The notes: a model not told the origin generated them from the letters alone. Counted from the stretch's first letter, positions 8,432-18,216 are shown. The stretch is DNA of 64,000 nucleotides from Roseiarcus sp963696665 (GCA_963696665.1 CAVOLE010000005.1:248001-312000); one strand, 5' to 3'. Numbers and translations are program-made.

Positions 8432-9523
8432 TCAGGCGAATTCTGGTCGCCGCGAATGGCGCAGGCCGAGGCAGCCAAGGGCGATGAAGCCCGTGAGCAT
8501 CATGAGCCAAGTGGCCGGCTCCGGCACAGGGGTCCCAAGGGCGCCGTCAGTGTTGCCGGAAGCGTCGACAAAGAAGCCGACCACATCGCCCGCATCGTTA
8601 AGTCCGTTGAGCGTGGTCGAGGTGCTCCCCGGCGGATCCAGTATAGTGAATGCGTTTGTCAGGCTGTCGAAAAGGATGCCGTGCTGCACCCCTCCGATAA
8701 CGGCGAACCCGTCCGCTATCCCGTTGTCGTTCAGCCCCAGCAGCTGGGTCTCGGTCGAGCCAGCCGGATCGACGGTCGAAAAGACGCCGCCGTTGTCGAT
8801 GAAGCCGTGGGTAACGCCACTAGAATCCGTAAAGAACCCGGCGATGTCGTCCGAGTTGTTGATCGCCGCCGTAACCGTGCTCGCCGCATCCGGATCGTTG
8901 ATGTCGGCCGAGAACGTGTTCGTTGCGATATTGTAGGTGTAGCCGTGGCTGTCTCCGTGGCTGTCGTTATAGAAGCCGACCGCGAGATTCTTGTTGTTCA
9001 CGCCGATCAACTGGTTTTCGGTTATCACGCCCGAGTCGCACGCGCCCGAGACACTGCAGTCGGGGGTCTTGGGGTTGTTGACCATCGTGAATGCCCCGCC
9101 CTGCTCGTAGAAGCCAAACTGGAAATCGAAGGGCACCCCCAGGTTTGTCGGGTACGTGTACCCCGTCCGCGTTTCGATGTCGTTTAGCGCGGTTATTTGG
9201 GTTTGCGGCATTCCAGGAAAGTTGTCAGGGGTGAACGTCTTGGTGGGCAACGTAAGCAAGAAGCCCGTGTTGGGATCTCCGGCTTGGCCGCTTCCGTAGA
9301 AACCGGCGATTAAGTCGCCGCTGCTGTTGATGCCCATCAGGTTGGTGAATTTCGTGCCCATGAAGGGCGCCTGGGCGGGATCGTTGATCGTTTGGAAGCT
9401 GTAGCCCGCCGCCTGCGCGCCCATAGGCGCGAGCGCGGCTCCGCCCGCCGCAAGCGCCGCTGCGGCTATCCCGACCCCGGGCCAACGCGCAACGGCCAAT
9501 TTCAGGAAATTGCTCGATTTCAT
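8432..9523 (-). CDS. PEP-CTERM-sorted exported protein with HAF-like repeats
   Basis: A 363-aa exported protein. It has an N-terminal signal peptide (cleaved near GAQAAG), then repeated units of the form NDxxDIAGFF...GVTHGFI that resemble extracellular HAF repeats (INNSDDIAGFFTDSSG, LNDNGIADGF, LNDAGDVVGFFVD). The C-terminus is a textbook PEP-CTERM signal: VPEPATW, a hydrophobic helix, then RHSRR. Such proteins are processed by an exosortase and released or anchored at the surface, often together with exopolysaccharide. No exosortase gene is in this window. The start ATG has GGAGGC six bases upstream. Function unknown. Composition is richer in Asn, Thr and Asp than the neighbours, as usual for this class. 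Confidence 0.88.
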   Translation of the reverse strand: MKSSNFLKLAVARWPGVGIAAAALAAGGAALAPMGAQAAGYSFQTINDPAQAPFMGTKFTNLMGINSSGDLIAGFYGSGQAGDPNTGFLLTLPTKTFTPDNFPGMPQTQITALNDIETRTGYTYPTNLGVPFDFQFGFYEQGGAFTMVNNPKTPDCSVSGACDSGVITENQLIGVNNKNLAVGFYNDSHGDSHGYTYNIATNTFSADINDPDAASTVTAAINNSDDIAGFFTDSSGVTHGFIDNGGVFSTVDPAGSTETQLLGLNDNGIADGFAVIGGVQHGILFDSLTNAFTILDPPGSTSTTLNGLNDAGDVVGFFVDASGNTDGALGTPVPEPATWLMMLTGFIALGCLGLRHSRRPEFA

Positions 9524-9778
9524 GGTCGCCTCCGTTCGGACTGGATCGCGCATGCGTCTCCGCAAGTTGCGCATTTCCCGCCAGCCCCGTCGCGCGCTAA
9601 AAACACTCCATGAGGACAATTTATTCGGACGCAGCGGATCGGCGGCTGTGAGGTTTCCGGCGCAAGCGCTGACCACGCACGTGCGATCCTGCAATTGTAA
9701 GGAACGTAAAGGAGTCGGCCGGGCAGATCGTGGCTGCTCAGGCTGGGCTTTGGATGCGGGGGCGCCGACGACCGGCGC

Positions 9779-9806
9779 AAAAAAAGGGCCGGCGCGAGGC
9801 CGGCCC
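9779..9806 (-). terminator. Rho-independent terminator of the sugar ABC operon
   Basis: On the minus strand, a perfect 8-bp stem (9799-9806 with 9786-9793) and a 5-nt loop are followed by seven T residues (A7 at 9779-9785 on the plus strand). It lies about 25 bp after the stop of the substrate-binding protein and is well placed to end the three-gene importer operon. Confidence 0.8.
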
Positions 9807-9831
9807 CCGTCGTCATCACGTCATGCGAGGC

Positions 9832-10847
9832 TTAGCTGCCGCCGCCAACGCAAGTGTCGGCCGTCTTCGGCGTGCAAACGTCAAGGCCGGTATAGGTCGG
9901 GTCGGCCGGGGCGCCTTGCCGTCCTTCATGTCTTTCAGGAAGTACATTGCCTTATATCCCATCTCGAACGGCCGCTGGCCGACCTGGCCGGAGGAGAGGC
10001 CCTTCTTCAACAGATCGATCTGGACCGGCAGCGTATCCGCGACAACGAGCGCGAGTTTGCCGGAGGCGATCTTGTCCTTGTACTTCACGGCCGTCTTCGC
10101 ATAGGCGTCCGGCAGGAACTGCGGGAAGCCGCCTGTCGGCGTAAAAGCATCAAGGTTGGGATACTTATTGAGGATGTCCTCCAGCTGCTGATTGGCGACC
10201 GTAAAGTCGTCATTTGTGTAAAGCGGGCAGCCATCGGCTTCCTTCCAGCCATTCTGTCCGGTCAGGCGGACGCCGGGTGATTCGGCGCTCTTCTTACCCG
10301 CAAGGGTGTCGCGAATCCCCTGCATGCGCTCGTTATGGTTAGACGCCGCGGCGCCGCCGGATTGGATGCAGATCGTTCCGCCCTTGGGCTTGATCGCCAT
10401 GACGAGCTTGGCGATATTGACGCCGATGTCATAATTGTGGGTGCCGACATAAGCGGCGCGCAGGCCCTTGTCCTGCGGCAGCAGGTCCGAATCCCAAGTC
10501 AGGACCGGGATCTTGTTGGCGGCGGCGTCCTTGAGCGCATTGGCGATCGCCGGCGCGTTGGCGGCCGAGACCGCAATGCCGTCGACTTTCTTGGTGACGA
10601 GGTCGGCTACGATCTGCGCTTGCTCGTCGCCGCCGCCATGTTCGCCAGGCCCGATGTAGAGGCACTTGATCGCGCCCTTGAGCTCCTTCTCGGCCTTCTT
10701 GCAGCCGGCGAGCGCCTGATCGAAGAATGGGTTGTTGGTGTTCTTCGGCACGAGCGCGAAGGTATAGGGATCTGCGGCTCTCGCCGAAGCCGAGACCGCA
10801 AGCAACGCCCCGGCGGCGACAGCGCCAATCATCACAAGTTTCAACAT
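9832..10847 (-). CDS. Sugar ABC transporter periplasmic substrate-binding protein, frameshift near C-terminus
   Basis: A ribose/galactose-type periplasmic binding protein: signal peptide MLKLVMIGAVAAGALLAVSA (cleaved near SARA-AD), then FALVPKNTNNPFFDQALAGC and the ligand-binding repeats. It is the third gene of an ATPase-permease-binding protein operon. The reading frame changes in the run around 9915-9921. In one frame the protein ends in Arg/Pro-rich sequence, while the other gives ADPTYTGLDVCTPKTADTCV, then GGGS and a stop at 9832-9834. The latter looks like the native C-terminus, so I take one base to be missing there. Start chosen because GGGAGGAAGAGA precedes it. Ligand cannot be named from sequence; a monosaccharide is likely. 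Confidence 0.83.
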
Positions 10848-10906
10848 TCTCTTCCTCCCAGTTGAACACGGCCTTGCTGGCCAGGTAGACGCGGCCCCTT
10901 GCGGGG

Positions 10907-11938
10907 TTACTCGCGTTTCGCTCCTCGAAGTTTCCCGAGGTAAACCGCTCCGATCAAGAACAAGCCGACGAACGTGCCTTGCCAATTCGAATCGACGCCC
11001 GCCATCAGAAGCGAATTGCGGATCGTAAAGATGAGCGCCGCGCCGATGAACGCGCCATAGGCGCTGGCCTCGCCGCCCATCAAGTTTGCGCCGCCGATCA
11101 CCGCGGCCGAAATGGCCAGAAGTTCGTAGGTGGCGCCAAGGGCGTTGATCGCCGACCCCGCCCAGCCAACGGAGAGAATGGCGGCGAAAGCCGCCGTTAG
11201 GCCGGAGAACACATAGACTTGCACCTTGATGAGGTTGACCGGCACGCCGGTGAGCAGCGCCGCCTGTTCGTTTCCGCCGATCGCCAGCACGTGGCGACCC
11301 CAGCTCGTCATCTTGTAGACCAGCCCCACGATGAAGGTCAGAACGATGAGGAACAGGAGCGGATAGCTCAGCTCGAAATGCGGCGTGATGTGCCATGCGC
11401 CGCTGCCAAGGGTCTTGAAGCCGGGCCCGCCGGGACCGAAGTTGTAGAGCATGCGGTTACCCGACAGCACCACCGCGACCGACCGCGCGATCGCCAGCAT
11501 TCCGAGCGTCGTTACGAAAGGGGAAAGTCCAAGATAAGCGATGATAATCCCGTTGATGAGCCCTGCGACGCCTCCCGCGAGCAGGCCGACGATCACGGCG
11601 GTCCAGGCGGGATAGCCGCCTTCAAGAGCGAGGCCGCACGAGACGGCGGTCAGACCCATGATCGAGCCGACCGAGAGATCGATGCCGCCTGTCGCGATCA
11701 CCGCAGTCATGCCGAGGGCCATGATGCCAATGAAGGAGAAATTGCGCGTGGTGTTATAGAAATTGTCGGCGGTGGCGAACGACGCCGGCTGCAGCCAGCT
11801 CATCACAATGCAAATGATGATGAGCGCTACCGTCACCCAGAACGCTTGGGAGCTCGTGAAGCGTTGCAAAAAGGTGTGTTGCTGGACGCCCAGCACCGAT
11901 TCGATCGAGACATTGGCTTGCGGCGCTTCGCTTGCCAT
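10907..11938 (-). CDS. Sugar ABC transporter permease (RbsC/XylH family)
   Basis: Inner-membrane channel subunit with about eight to ten hydrophobic segments. It carries family signatures such as MALGMTAVIATGGIDLSVGS near the second to third helix and LGLSPFVTTLGMLAIARS, typical of BPD_transp_2 permeases for ribose, xylose and related sugars. The start MASEAP is placed at the ATG with GAGGAG upstream, 11 bp after the ATPase stop. The binding-protein gene follows about 60 bp downstream. Together with the ATPase and binding protein it makes a complete importer. Substrate not determined. Confidence 0.9.
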   Translation of the reverse strand: MASEAPQANVSIESVLGVQQHTFLQRFTSSQAFWVTVALIIICIVMSWLQPASFATADNFYNTTRNFSFIGIMALGMTAVIATGGIDLSVGSIMGLTAVSCGLALEGGYPAWTAVIVGLLAGGVAGLINGIIIAYLGLSPFVTTLGMLAIARSVAVVLSGNRMLYNFGPGGPGFKTLGSGAWHITPHFELSYPLLFLIVLTFIVGLVYKMTSWGRHVLAIGGNEQAALLTGVPVNLIKVQVYVFSGLTAAFAAILSVGWAGSAINALGATYELLAISAAVIGGANLMGGEASAYGAFIGAALIFTIRNSLLMAGVDSNWQGTFVGLFLIGAVYLGKLRGAKRE

Positions 11939-11949
11939 AGGACAGCTCC

Positions 11950-12690
11950 TCAAGCCGCGTGGATTGCGCCGGTGATCAAGCCGGTCACTTCTTCCGGGCT
12001 CGTCGCATGAATCGCCTTGTCGGCGACCTTGTTGCCGCGCCGCATCACCATGACCCGGTCGCAGACGGCGAACACGTCCGGCATACGATGGCTGATGAGG
12101 ATGATCGCCATGCCCGCATCCTTCAGCCGGCGGATAAGCTCCAATACCTCAGCCACCTGTCTCACCGAGATCGCGGCGGTCGGCTCGTCCATCAAGACGA
12201 GCCGCGCCTTCGAGAGCCGGGTGCGGGCGATGGCGACAGCCTGGCGTTGACCGCCAGACATCTGACGCACGAGGTCCCTGGGCCTTGTCTCGGACTTGAG
12301 CTCGCTGAACAATTCGCCGGCCCGCTTGGCCATCGCCTTATGGTCGAGCCATCGTAACGGACCCGCGCCGCGCTTGATTTCGCGCCCGAGGAACACATTG
12401 GCGGCCGCCGACAGATTGTTGCAGAGCGCCAGGTCCTGGTAGACGACCTCGATCCCCTTCTGGCGCGCCTCGACGGGCTTGTGAAAATGCACCGCATCGC
12501 CGTTGATGCGAATCTCGCCGTGGGTCGGAGGAAAATTGCCGGCGATGACCTTGACCAGGGTCGACTTGCCGGCGCCATTGTCGCCCATCAGGCCCAACAC
12601 TTCCCCGGCCTCGAGCGCCATGTCGACTTCGTTCAGCGCATGAATCGCGCCGAAATGTTTCGACACTGCGTTCAATTCAAGAATCGGCAA
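11950..12690 (-). CDS. Sugar ABC transporter ATP-binding protein (single NBD)
   Basis: ATPase subunit that powers the adjacent permease. It has Walker A GDNGAGKST, the signature MSGGQRQAVAIAR, Walker B LVLMDEPTAA and the H-loop ISHR. It carries only one nucleotide-binding domain (about 246 aa), unlike the tandem RbsA/XylG proteins, so it must work as a homodimer. The likely start is a TTG (PILELNAVSKHFG) preceded by GAGGAAG. A longer form from a GTG at 12768 would add 26 basic residues not seen in the family. It is the first gene of the operon; its stop is 11 bp before the permease start. Confidence 0.87.
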   Translation of the reverse strand: MPILELNAVSKHFGAIHALNEVDMALEAGEVLGLMGDNGAGKSTLVKVIAGNFPPTHGEIRINGDAVHFHKPVEARQKGIEVVYQDLALCNNLSAAANVFLGREIKRGAGPLRWLDHKAMAKRAGELFSELKSETRPRDLVRQMSGGQRQAVAIARTRLSKARLVLMDEPTAAISVRQVAEVLELIRRLKDAGMAIILISHRMPDVFAVCDRVMVMRRGNKVADKAIHATSPEEVTGLITGAIHAA

Positions 12691-12945
12691 GCCTTGCTTC
12701 CTCTGCGCTCGACCCGGTTCACGCTGACGTTTCGCCCGTCCGCTTTTGTTCTGACATGTCACCACCACAGATCAGGCCGAAGTGCAAGGGGGAACGAGGT
12801 AATGACAGGCGCCGGTTCGGCTTATCGTAACTTCGGCGCGGACCCGGGAAGGCGGCGATAAAATTGCCGCCGACCACTGGGGGACCAAACTCTATGCCTC
12901 AGTCAGTTGTTGCTTCCCTGCAATGTTTGGGCTTCATTCTAGGCC

Positions 12946-14955
12946 ATGGCGGCCGTGTCCCAGAAGCAATGGCTTGGGCTCGTCGGCGTCTCGGCGGCGC
13001 TTCCGGCGGGCGTGACCTGGGACTCGCTAGGCTTCGCCTTGCGTACGACCGCGGCGTCGCTGGCGGCTCTCTATGTTGCTTTCCGGTTCGACCTCGAGGA
13101 GCCGAAATGGGCGCCGATGACGGTCTGGATCGTCGCCCAGGCCACTCGCGGCATGAGCCTATCAAAGAGCCAGTATCGCCTAATCGGCACGATCATAGGC
13201 GCCGGCGCTGGCGTCGCTCTCATCGCCCTGTTCGCCCAGGCGCCGGAGCTCCTTTTCCTCGCTCTCGCCGTCTGGATGGCGGTCTGCACTGCGACCTCGA
13301 GCGCGCTCCGCAATTTCCGTTCTTACGGAGCGGTCCTCGCCGGATATACCGCCGCGATCATCGCCGTCGCGGCTTCCGCCGAACCCGCCAGCGTTTTTGA
13401 CACCGCCGTGGCGCGCGTGAGTTGCATCGCGCTCGGCGTTGTTATGGAAGCCGGTTTCAGCAACGTCTTTTACCTCGGAAACCCCTTCGTTGGAGTCGCG
13501 CAGGCGCTGGACGCTTTCCTCCGCCAAGCTGCCCAAACTTGCGCCAAGACACTCCGTGGAAGAGGCAGCTACGACGCTCTCCAGCAGCTGTTCGCACAAG
13601 TTGTCGAACTCGATACGGCGGGGGAGTATGCGGCGACGAGTTCACCCGCGTTCCGCCGCCGGTTCGGGCATCTCCGGGGCGCGGTCGCGGCCGCGTTAGG
13701 CGAGCTGGCCGCCGCCCAAACGTTGAGAGAGCATAGCGACCGTTACGGCGACGACAGCGAGCTGATCGGCGAGGCGGCGCGGTTGATGGATCGTATCGCG
13801 GACGAGCCGGCCACAGGGGCGGAGGAAGGGTCGAAGCTCCTGACCCATCTCAGAACCGAGGCGAAGCAGGCCACGACGTCCGGCGGACCCTCCTTCTCGC
13901 GCCTCCTGCTCTCGGAGCGCCTGGAATTCCTGATCGCGAGCGCGCACGAGTCGCTCACTCGACGAGCTTTGCTCGACGACCCGCACGCACCCGCGTCGCG
14001 CATGCGGTTTCATGCCCACATCGACTGGGGCGCCGCGGTCCGGAACGGCCTCAGGACTTTCATCGCCGTGCTCGCCGCGGCTGCGTTCTGGGTCGCCACC
14101 GCCTGGCCTTCTGGCGGCGGGTTTGTGGCGATGGTGGCGGTCGTTTGCTCGTTGTTCGCGACCCGGCGGAATGCGATTGCCGCCGGGGCAGGCTTTTTCA
14201 AGGGCGCTTCGCTTTCCGTGCTGGCAGCCGCCTTTTGCAATTTCGTTCTGTTGCACCAGATGTCGGACTTCGTCATGCTCGCCGCTGTCCTCACGCCGTT
14301 CCTCATAGCAGGCGGGCTTGCGATGCAGCGCCCGAGCACAGCAGCGGTCGCGACCGGCTTCACGATGTTTTTCATAGACCTCGTCGGCCCGGACAACGCC
14401 GCGCGGGCGGACCTGCTTTCATTCCTCAACGATGCGATTGCGCTCTTGATCGGCATCGCCTGCGGCGCTGTCGTCTTTGCGCTTGTGCTGCCGCAGGATC
14501 CGCTTGAGGACCGGGAGAGGCTGCGGGCTTCGATCCGGCGCGATCTCGAGGCGATCGGCCGCAATCCTTATCGTTGGTCGCAGCACGTATGGCTCACACG
14601 CGCCGCGGACCGAATGGGGCGCGAGTTCGCCGGCAGCGACGCCATCTGGACCGCCGAAGCTGAACGCGATCTTCGCGGCATGCTCGCTGCGCTGAGGATC
14701 GGCCACGCCGCAATCGGTCTTGCGACGCCGCCCCGCGGCTCGAGGAATCGGCTTGTCGACACCGTGTTGAGGCGGCTCGCCGACGGCGAGCCGCTCAGGC
14801 TCGCGCGCCTTTGCAGGCTTGCGGTCCGTCGCCTCATGCGGCAGGCTGATTCCGAAACGCCTGCGCACAGAGACGCGTTGCGGACAGCCGTGCTGATGGA
14901 GGACATTGGCGAAGCCGCGGCCAACCACGCCGACTTTCTCGGAGGCCATCGGTGA
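12946..14955 (+). CDS. FUSC-family inner-membrane exporter (AaeB-like)
   Basis: A 669-aa protein of the aromatic acid exporter/fusaric acid resistance family. Two homologous halves each start with a bundle of hydrophobic helices (about residues 25-180 and 370-515), followed by soluble alpha-helical stretches. PKWAPMTVWIVAQ in the first half and WPSGGGFVAMVAVVCSLFA in the second are characteristic. It begins an operon with a DUF1656 protein and a HlyD-type adaptor, the usual architecture of AaeB-AaeX-AaeA pumps, which expel aromatic carboxylic acids or related toxic compounds. Its stop overlaps the next start (GTGA). The start ATG lacks an obvious Shine-Dalgarno; a GTG four codons later is an alternative. 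Substrate unknown. Confidence 0.9.
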   Translation: MAAVSQKQWLGLVGVSAALPAGVTWDSLGFALRTTAASLAALYVAFRFDLEEPKWAPMTVWIVAQATRGMSLSKSQYRLIGTIIGAGAGVALIALFAQAPELLFLALAVWMAVCTATSSALRNFRSYGAVLAGYTAAIIAVAASAEPASVFDTAVARVSCIALGVVMEAGFSNVFYLGNPFVGVAQALDAFLRQAAQTCAKTLRGRGSYDALQQLFAQVVELDTAGEYAATSSPAFRRRFGHLRGAVAAALGELAAAQTLREHSDRYGDDSELIGEAARLMDRIADEPATGAEEGSKLLTHLRTEAKQATTSGGPSFSRLLLSERLEFLIASAHESLTRRALLDDPHAPASRMRFHAHIDWGAAVRNGLRTFIAVLAAAAFWVATAWPSGGGFVAMVAVVCSLFATRRNAIAAGAGFFKGASLSVLAAAFCNFVLLHQMSDFVMLAAVLTPFLIAGGLAMQRPSTAAVATGFTMFFIDLVGPDNAARADLLSFLNDAIALLIGIACGAVVFALVLPQDPLEDRERLRASIRRDLEAIGRNPYRWSQHVWLTRAADRMGREFAGSDAIWTAEAERDLRGMLAALRIGHAAIGLATPPRGSRNRLVDTVLRRLADGEPLRLARLCRLAVRRLMRQADSETPAHRDALRTAVLMEDIGEAAANHADFLGGHR

Positions 14956-15158
14956 TCCCGCTCGAAATCGCAATCGGCGGGATCCTAGCCCCGGGCCTGA
15001 TCGTCTCGGCGCTTCTTGCGCTGGTCGTGATGCTCATTTTGCGCCGCCTGCTTTCGTGGATCGGGTTTTACGGCCTCATCTGGCGTCCGGCCTTGTTCAA
15101 CGCCGCCCTTTTCGTTCTGCTGCTCGGCGGCATCGCCGCGATTTCGAGCCGAACATGA
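14952..15158 (+). CDS. DUF1656 (AaeX-like) small inner-membrane protein
   Basis: A 68-residue protein with two hydrophobic helices (about 8-30 and 45-62) separated by RRLLSWIGFYGLIWRPALF, typical of the DUF1656/AaeX family that accompanies FUSC exporters. It starts with GTG inside the stop of the exporter gene and its own stop overlaps the start of the adaptor gene (ATGA), so all three are translationally coupled. Its role in the pump is not established. Confidence 0.9.
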   Translation: MIPLEIAIGGILAPGLIVSALLALVVMLILRRLLSWIGFYGLIWRPALFNAALFVLLLGGIAAISSRT

Positions 15159-16018
15159 GACCGCTTGTCATCAACCTTATCCGGACCGTGCCTACCCTCG
15201 CCATTGTCGCCGCGGCGATCGCTGCGGGTTTCTGGCTGTGGGATCATTACATGCTGCAACCCTGGACGCGGGACGGGCGCGTGCGCGCCGATGTGATCAA
15301 CGTCGCCCCGGACGTATCGGGCCTCGTCAGCGAAGTCGCCATCCGCGACAACGCCGAGGTCAAGAAGGGCGACCTGCTTTTTCGCATCGACCCGCAGCGC
15401 TTCACCATAGCCGTCGAGAAGGCAGAGGCCGCCGTGCTGTCGACTCAAGCGATGCGAGACCAGGCTCAGCGCGACCAGGAGCGCTATGACGCGCTCGTCG
15501 GCGTAACGTCGCAGCAGAAAATCGAGGAAGCGCGCGCGGCGAGCCTGCGGACGCAGGCCGACTATCAGGGGGCCGTGGCGGCGCGGGACGCCGCGAAACT
15601 CGATCTCGCCCGAGCGGAAGTGCATGCTGCCGCCAACGGCATCGTCTCGAATTTGTCTCTTCGGCCCGGGGACTTCGTGTCCGCCGGAAGACCCGCTTTG
15701 GCTCTCATCGATACCGACTCGCTCCGGGTCGAGGGTTATTTTGAGGAGACCAAGCTGCCGCGGATTCGGATTGGGGCGCCCGCAATAGTCACGTTCCCGG
15801 GGCAGGCCTTAAAGATTCGCGGGCATGTCGAAAGCATCGCCGGAGGCATCGAGGATCGCGAGCGCACAGACGCGGCGGGAACACTCGCGAATGTCAATCC
15901 GACCTTCACCTGGGTGCGCCTTGCGCAGCGAGTGCCCGTCCGCATTGCGATCGATTCCGTGCCGGACGGCGTCCGCCTCATCGCGGGGACGACGGCGACG
16001 ATCGAGGTGCAGTCGTAA
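15155..16018 (+). CDS. HlyD-family periplasmic adaptor subunit (AaeA-like)
   Basis: A 287-aa membrane-fusion protein linking the FUSC pump to an outer-membrane channel. It has one N-terminal transmembrane helix (about 8-28), then WTRDGRVRADVINVAPDVSG, the first half of the lipoyl-like domain. A coiled-coil hairpin follows (about 85-150, rich in Ala, Glu and Arg), then the second half and a beta-barrel domain (GYFEETKLPRIRIGAPAIVT). The start is the ATG overlapping the previous stop; an upstream in-frame extension is not real, as it would run antiparallel to two other genes' coding frames. Last gene of the operon. Confidence 0.92.
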   Translation: MRPLVINLIRTVPTLAIVAAAIAAGFWLWDHYMLQPWTRDGRVRADVINVAPDVSGLVSEVAIRDNAEVKKGDLLFRIDPQRFTIAVEKAEAAVLSTQAMRDQAQRDQERYDALVGVTSQQKIEEARAASLRTQADYQGAVAARDAAKLDLARAEVHAAANGIVSNLSLRPGDFVSAGRPALALIDTDSLRVEGYFEETKLPRIRIGAPAIVTFPGQALKIRGHVESIAGGIEDRERTDAAGTLANVNPTFTWVRLAQRVPVRIAIDSVPDGVRLIAGTTATIEVQS

Positions 16019-16051
16019 GGTGGGCTGCCCCGAGTTTCCACCCCGGCCCCC

Positions 16052-18121
16052 TCAGCGCCACATCGCCCGCATGCGCGCCTGAAGATCGACGCGCGGGCCG
16101 TCGGCCGCCGCGCGCCGTGGCGCGGACTCGGCTTCGGGCCAAGTCTGCCGGTCGAAGTGCTTCAGCAGCGGCGGCGGGATGAAGCGGGTGCGGCTCGCGT
16201 ACACGCTGCGGTCGCCATTGCGCGGCTGCCCGTGGACATAGAAGCGCTGCGGAACGACAAGCGCGAGCTCGTCTTTAGCCCGTGTCATCGCGACATAGAG
16301 CAGGCGACGCTCCTCCTCGATCTCCTCCGAAGAACCCGTCGCAAGGTCGGAGGGAATGCAGCCATCGACGCAATTCAGCACGAACACCGAGCGCCATTCC
16401 TGGCCTTTGGCCGAATGGATGGTCGAAAGGATGAGAAAGTCCTCGTCCCTCAGCGGCGGTCCCGCTTCGTCGCTGGTCGCGTCCGGCGGATCGAGCGCGA
16501 GCTCGCTCAGGAAACGCTCGCGCGACGAGAACGAAGCCGCGATGCGCTCGAGCGCCTCAAGATCGCCCATGCGCATGCGCGCGTCATCGTAGCGGGCCTC
16601 CATGAGGGGCATGAGCCATGCGACGGCGTCGGCGATTTCCGCCGGCCACGGCGCAGCGCGCGACGCGAGCCGGCGCATGAGATCGGCGAAGGCAGGAAAG
16701 CCGTCGCGCGCTCGGGCGGGAGTCAACAGCGCCGCCATCGTCGCGAAGCCATCGTCGGCAGCCGCGGCCGCGACAATGCGCTCGGCGACCTTCGGCCCGA
16801 CGCCGGGCATGAGCTGGGCGACGCGAAAGCCCGCGACGCGATCGCGCGGATTCTCGGCGAAGCGCATGAGCGCGACCGCGTCCTTGACATGCGCTGCGTC
16901 GAGAAACTTGAGACCGCCATATTTGACGAACGGAATATTACGACGCGTGAGTTCGAGCTCGAGCGCTGCGCTATGGTGGGAGGCGCGGAACAGCGCCGCT
17001 TGAGCCTTCAACGAAGCGCCCGCTTCGCGATTGGCGAGCACGCGGGTTGCGACGAAGCGGGCCTGGTCGGAATCGTCGTGAACGGCGACCAGCTGGGGAA
17101 GGGACCCATGCGGCCTTTCGGTCCAAAGGGTCTTGGCGAAGCGCTCAGGCGCGAGCGCGATCATTGCATTGGCGGCGGCAAGGATAGCGCCGCTTGAACG
17201 ATAGTTGCGCTCGAGCGTCGCCACATGCGCCGGTGGATCGAAGGCGCCCGGAAAGTCGAGGATGTTGCGCACGGTCGCAGCGCGGAACGAATAGATCGCC
17301 TGCGCGTCGTCGCCGACCACGGTCAGGCCGCGCCCGTGAGGCCTGAGCGCCAACACGATTTCGCCCTGCAGCGCGTTGGTGTCCTGGTATTCGTCGACCA
17401 AGAGATGATCGAATCGCGCGGCGACCTCGGCGGCGATCGCCGGCTCGGTGAGCATCTGGGCGAAATAAAGCAGAAGGTCGTCGTAATCGAGCACGTTCTG
17501 GCGCTGCTTCATCTCGACGTAAGACGCAAACAGCGCGCGTAAGGGCTCCTCGTGCGCTGCGACCCAAGGAAACCACTTGCCGAGCGTCTCCTTAAGCTCG
17601 CCGCGCGCATTGACGACGCGCGAATAGATCGCAAGGCATGTCGTTTTGGTCGGAAACCGCTCCTTCGAATCGCCGAGGCCGGCTTCGTGCCGCGCCCAGT
17701 TCATGAGATCGGCCGAATCCTCGCGGTCGTGGATGGTGAATTGCGGATCGAGCCCGAGGCGGGTCGCATATTCGCGCAAGAGGCGGGCGCCTAGGCCATG
17801 AAACGTCCCCGCATAGGCTGGCGTCGCGGCGGCGGCGGCCTCAGGCGCGAGACGGCGGGCGAGCAGGCGTTCGACACGACGGCCAAGCTCCGCCGCCGCG
17901 CGGCGCGAAAAGGTCGCGAGCATGATGCGCTTCGGATCGGCGCCTGAGAGGATGAGCGCCGCCACCCGATGCGCCAGCATCGCCGTCTTGCCCGAGCCCG
18001 CGCCGGCGATGACGAGCAAGGGCTTAGGCCCTTGCGGATCGCCGATCCCATAGTCGACCGCGAGCTGTTGCTCGGGATTGAGATCGACGGCCGGGCTCGA
18101 GCGAATCAGGGCGAGCGACAT
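16052..18121 (-). CDS. UvrD/Rep-family superfamily 1 DNA helicase
   Basis: An ATP-dependent 3'-5' DNA helicase of 689 aa with the full SF1A motif series. These are the Q motif NPEQQLAV (about 15-22), Walker A AGAGSGKT (39-46), motif Ia TFSRRAAAELGRR, Walker B VDEYQDTN, motif III GDDAQAIYSFR, motif IV YRSSGAIL, motif V TIHSAKGQEW and motif VI YVAMTRAKDEL. Such enzymes act in repair and replication-fork restart. It is somewhat shorter than typical UvrD and resembles the UvrD/Rep-like helicases found as a second copy in many alphaproteobacteria. It is convergent with the efflux operon. Start MSLALIR is preferred over an ATG four codons upstream. Confidence 0.92.
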   Translation of the reverse strand: MSLALIRSSPAVDLNPEQQLAVDYGIGDPQGPKPLLVIAGAGSGKTAMLAHRVAALILSGADPKRIMLATFSRRAAAELGRRVERLLARRLAPEAAAAATPAYAGTFHGLGARLLREYATRLGLDPQFTIHDREDSADLMNWARHEAGLGDSKERFPTKTTCLAIYSRVVNARGELKETLGKWFPWVAAHEEPLRALFASYVEMKQRQNVLDYDDLLLYFAQMLTEPAIAAEVAARFDHLLVDEYQDTNALQGEIVLALRPHGRGLTVVGDDAQAIYSFRAATVRNILDFPGAFDPPAHVATLERNYRSSGAILAAANAMIALAPERFAKTLWTERPHGSLPQLVAVHDDSDQARFVATRVLANREAGASLKAQAALFRASHHSAALELELTRRNIPFVKYGGLKFLDAAHVKDAVALMRFAENPRDRVAGFRVAQLMPGVGPKVAERIVAAAAADDGFATMAALLTPARARDGFPAFADLMRRLASRAAPWPAEIADAVAWLMPLMEARYDDARMRMGDLEALERIAASFSSRERFLSELALDPPDATSDEAGPPLRDEDFLILSTIHSAKGQEWRSVFVLNCVDGCIPSDLATGSSEEIEEERRLLYVAMTRAKDELALVVPQRFYVHGQPRNGDRSVYASRTRFIPPPLLKHFDRQTWPEAESAPRRAAADGPRVDLQARMRAMWR

Positions 18122-18216
18122 GGGTCGACGCAATCATGTTTCGCGCTTTGTTCGCAAGGGCGATGGCCGCCCGCAGTAAACTTAGTTAATGTGCAGACCA
18201 ACCACAAAGCCTCCCC

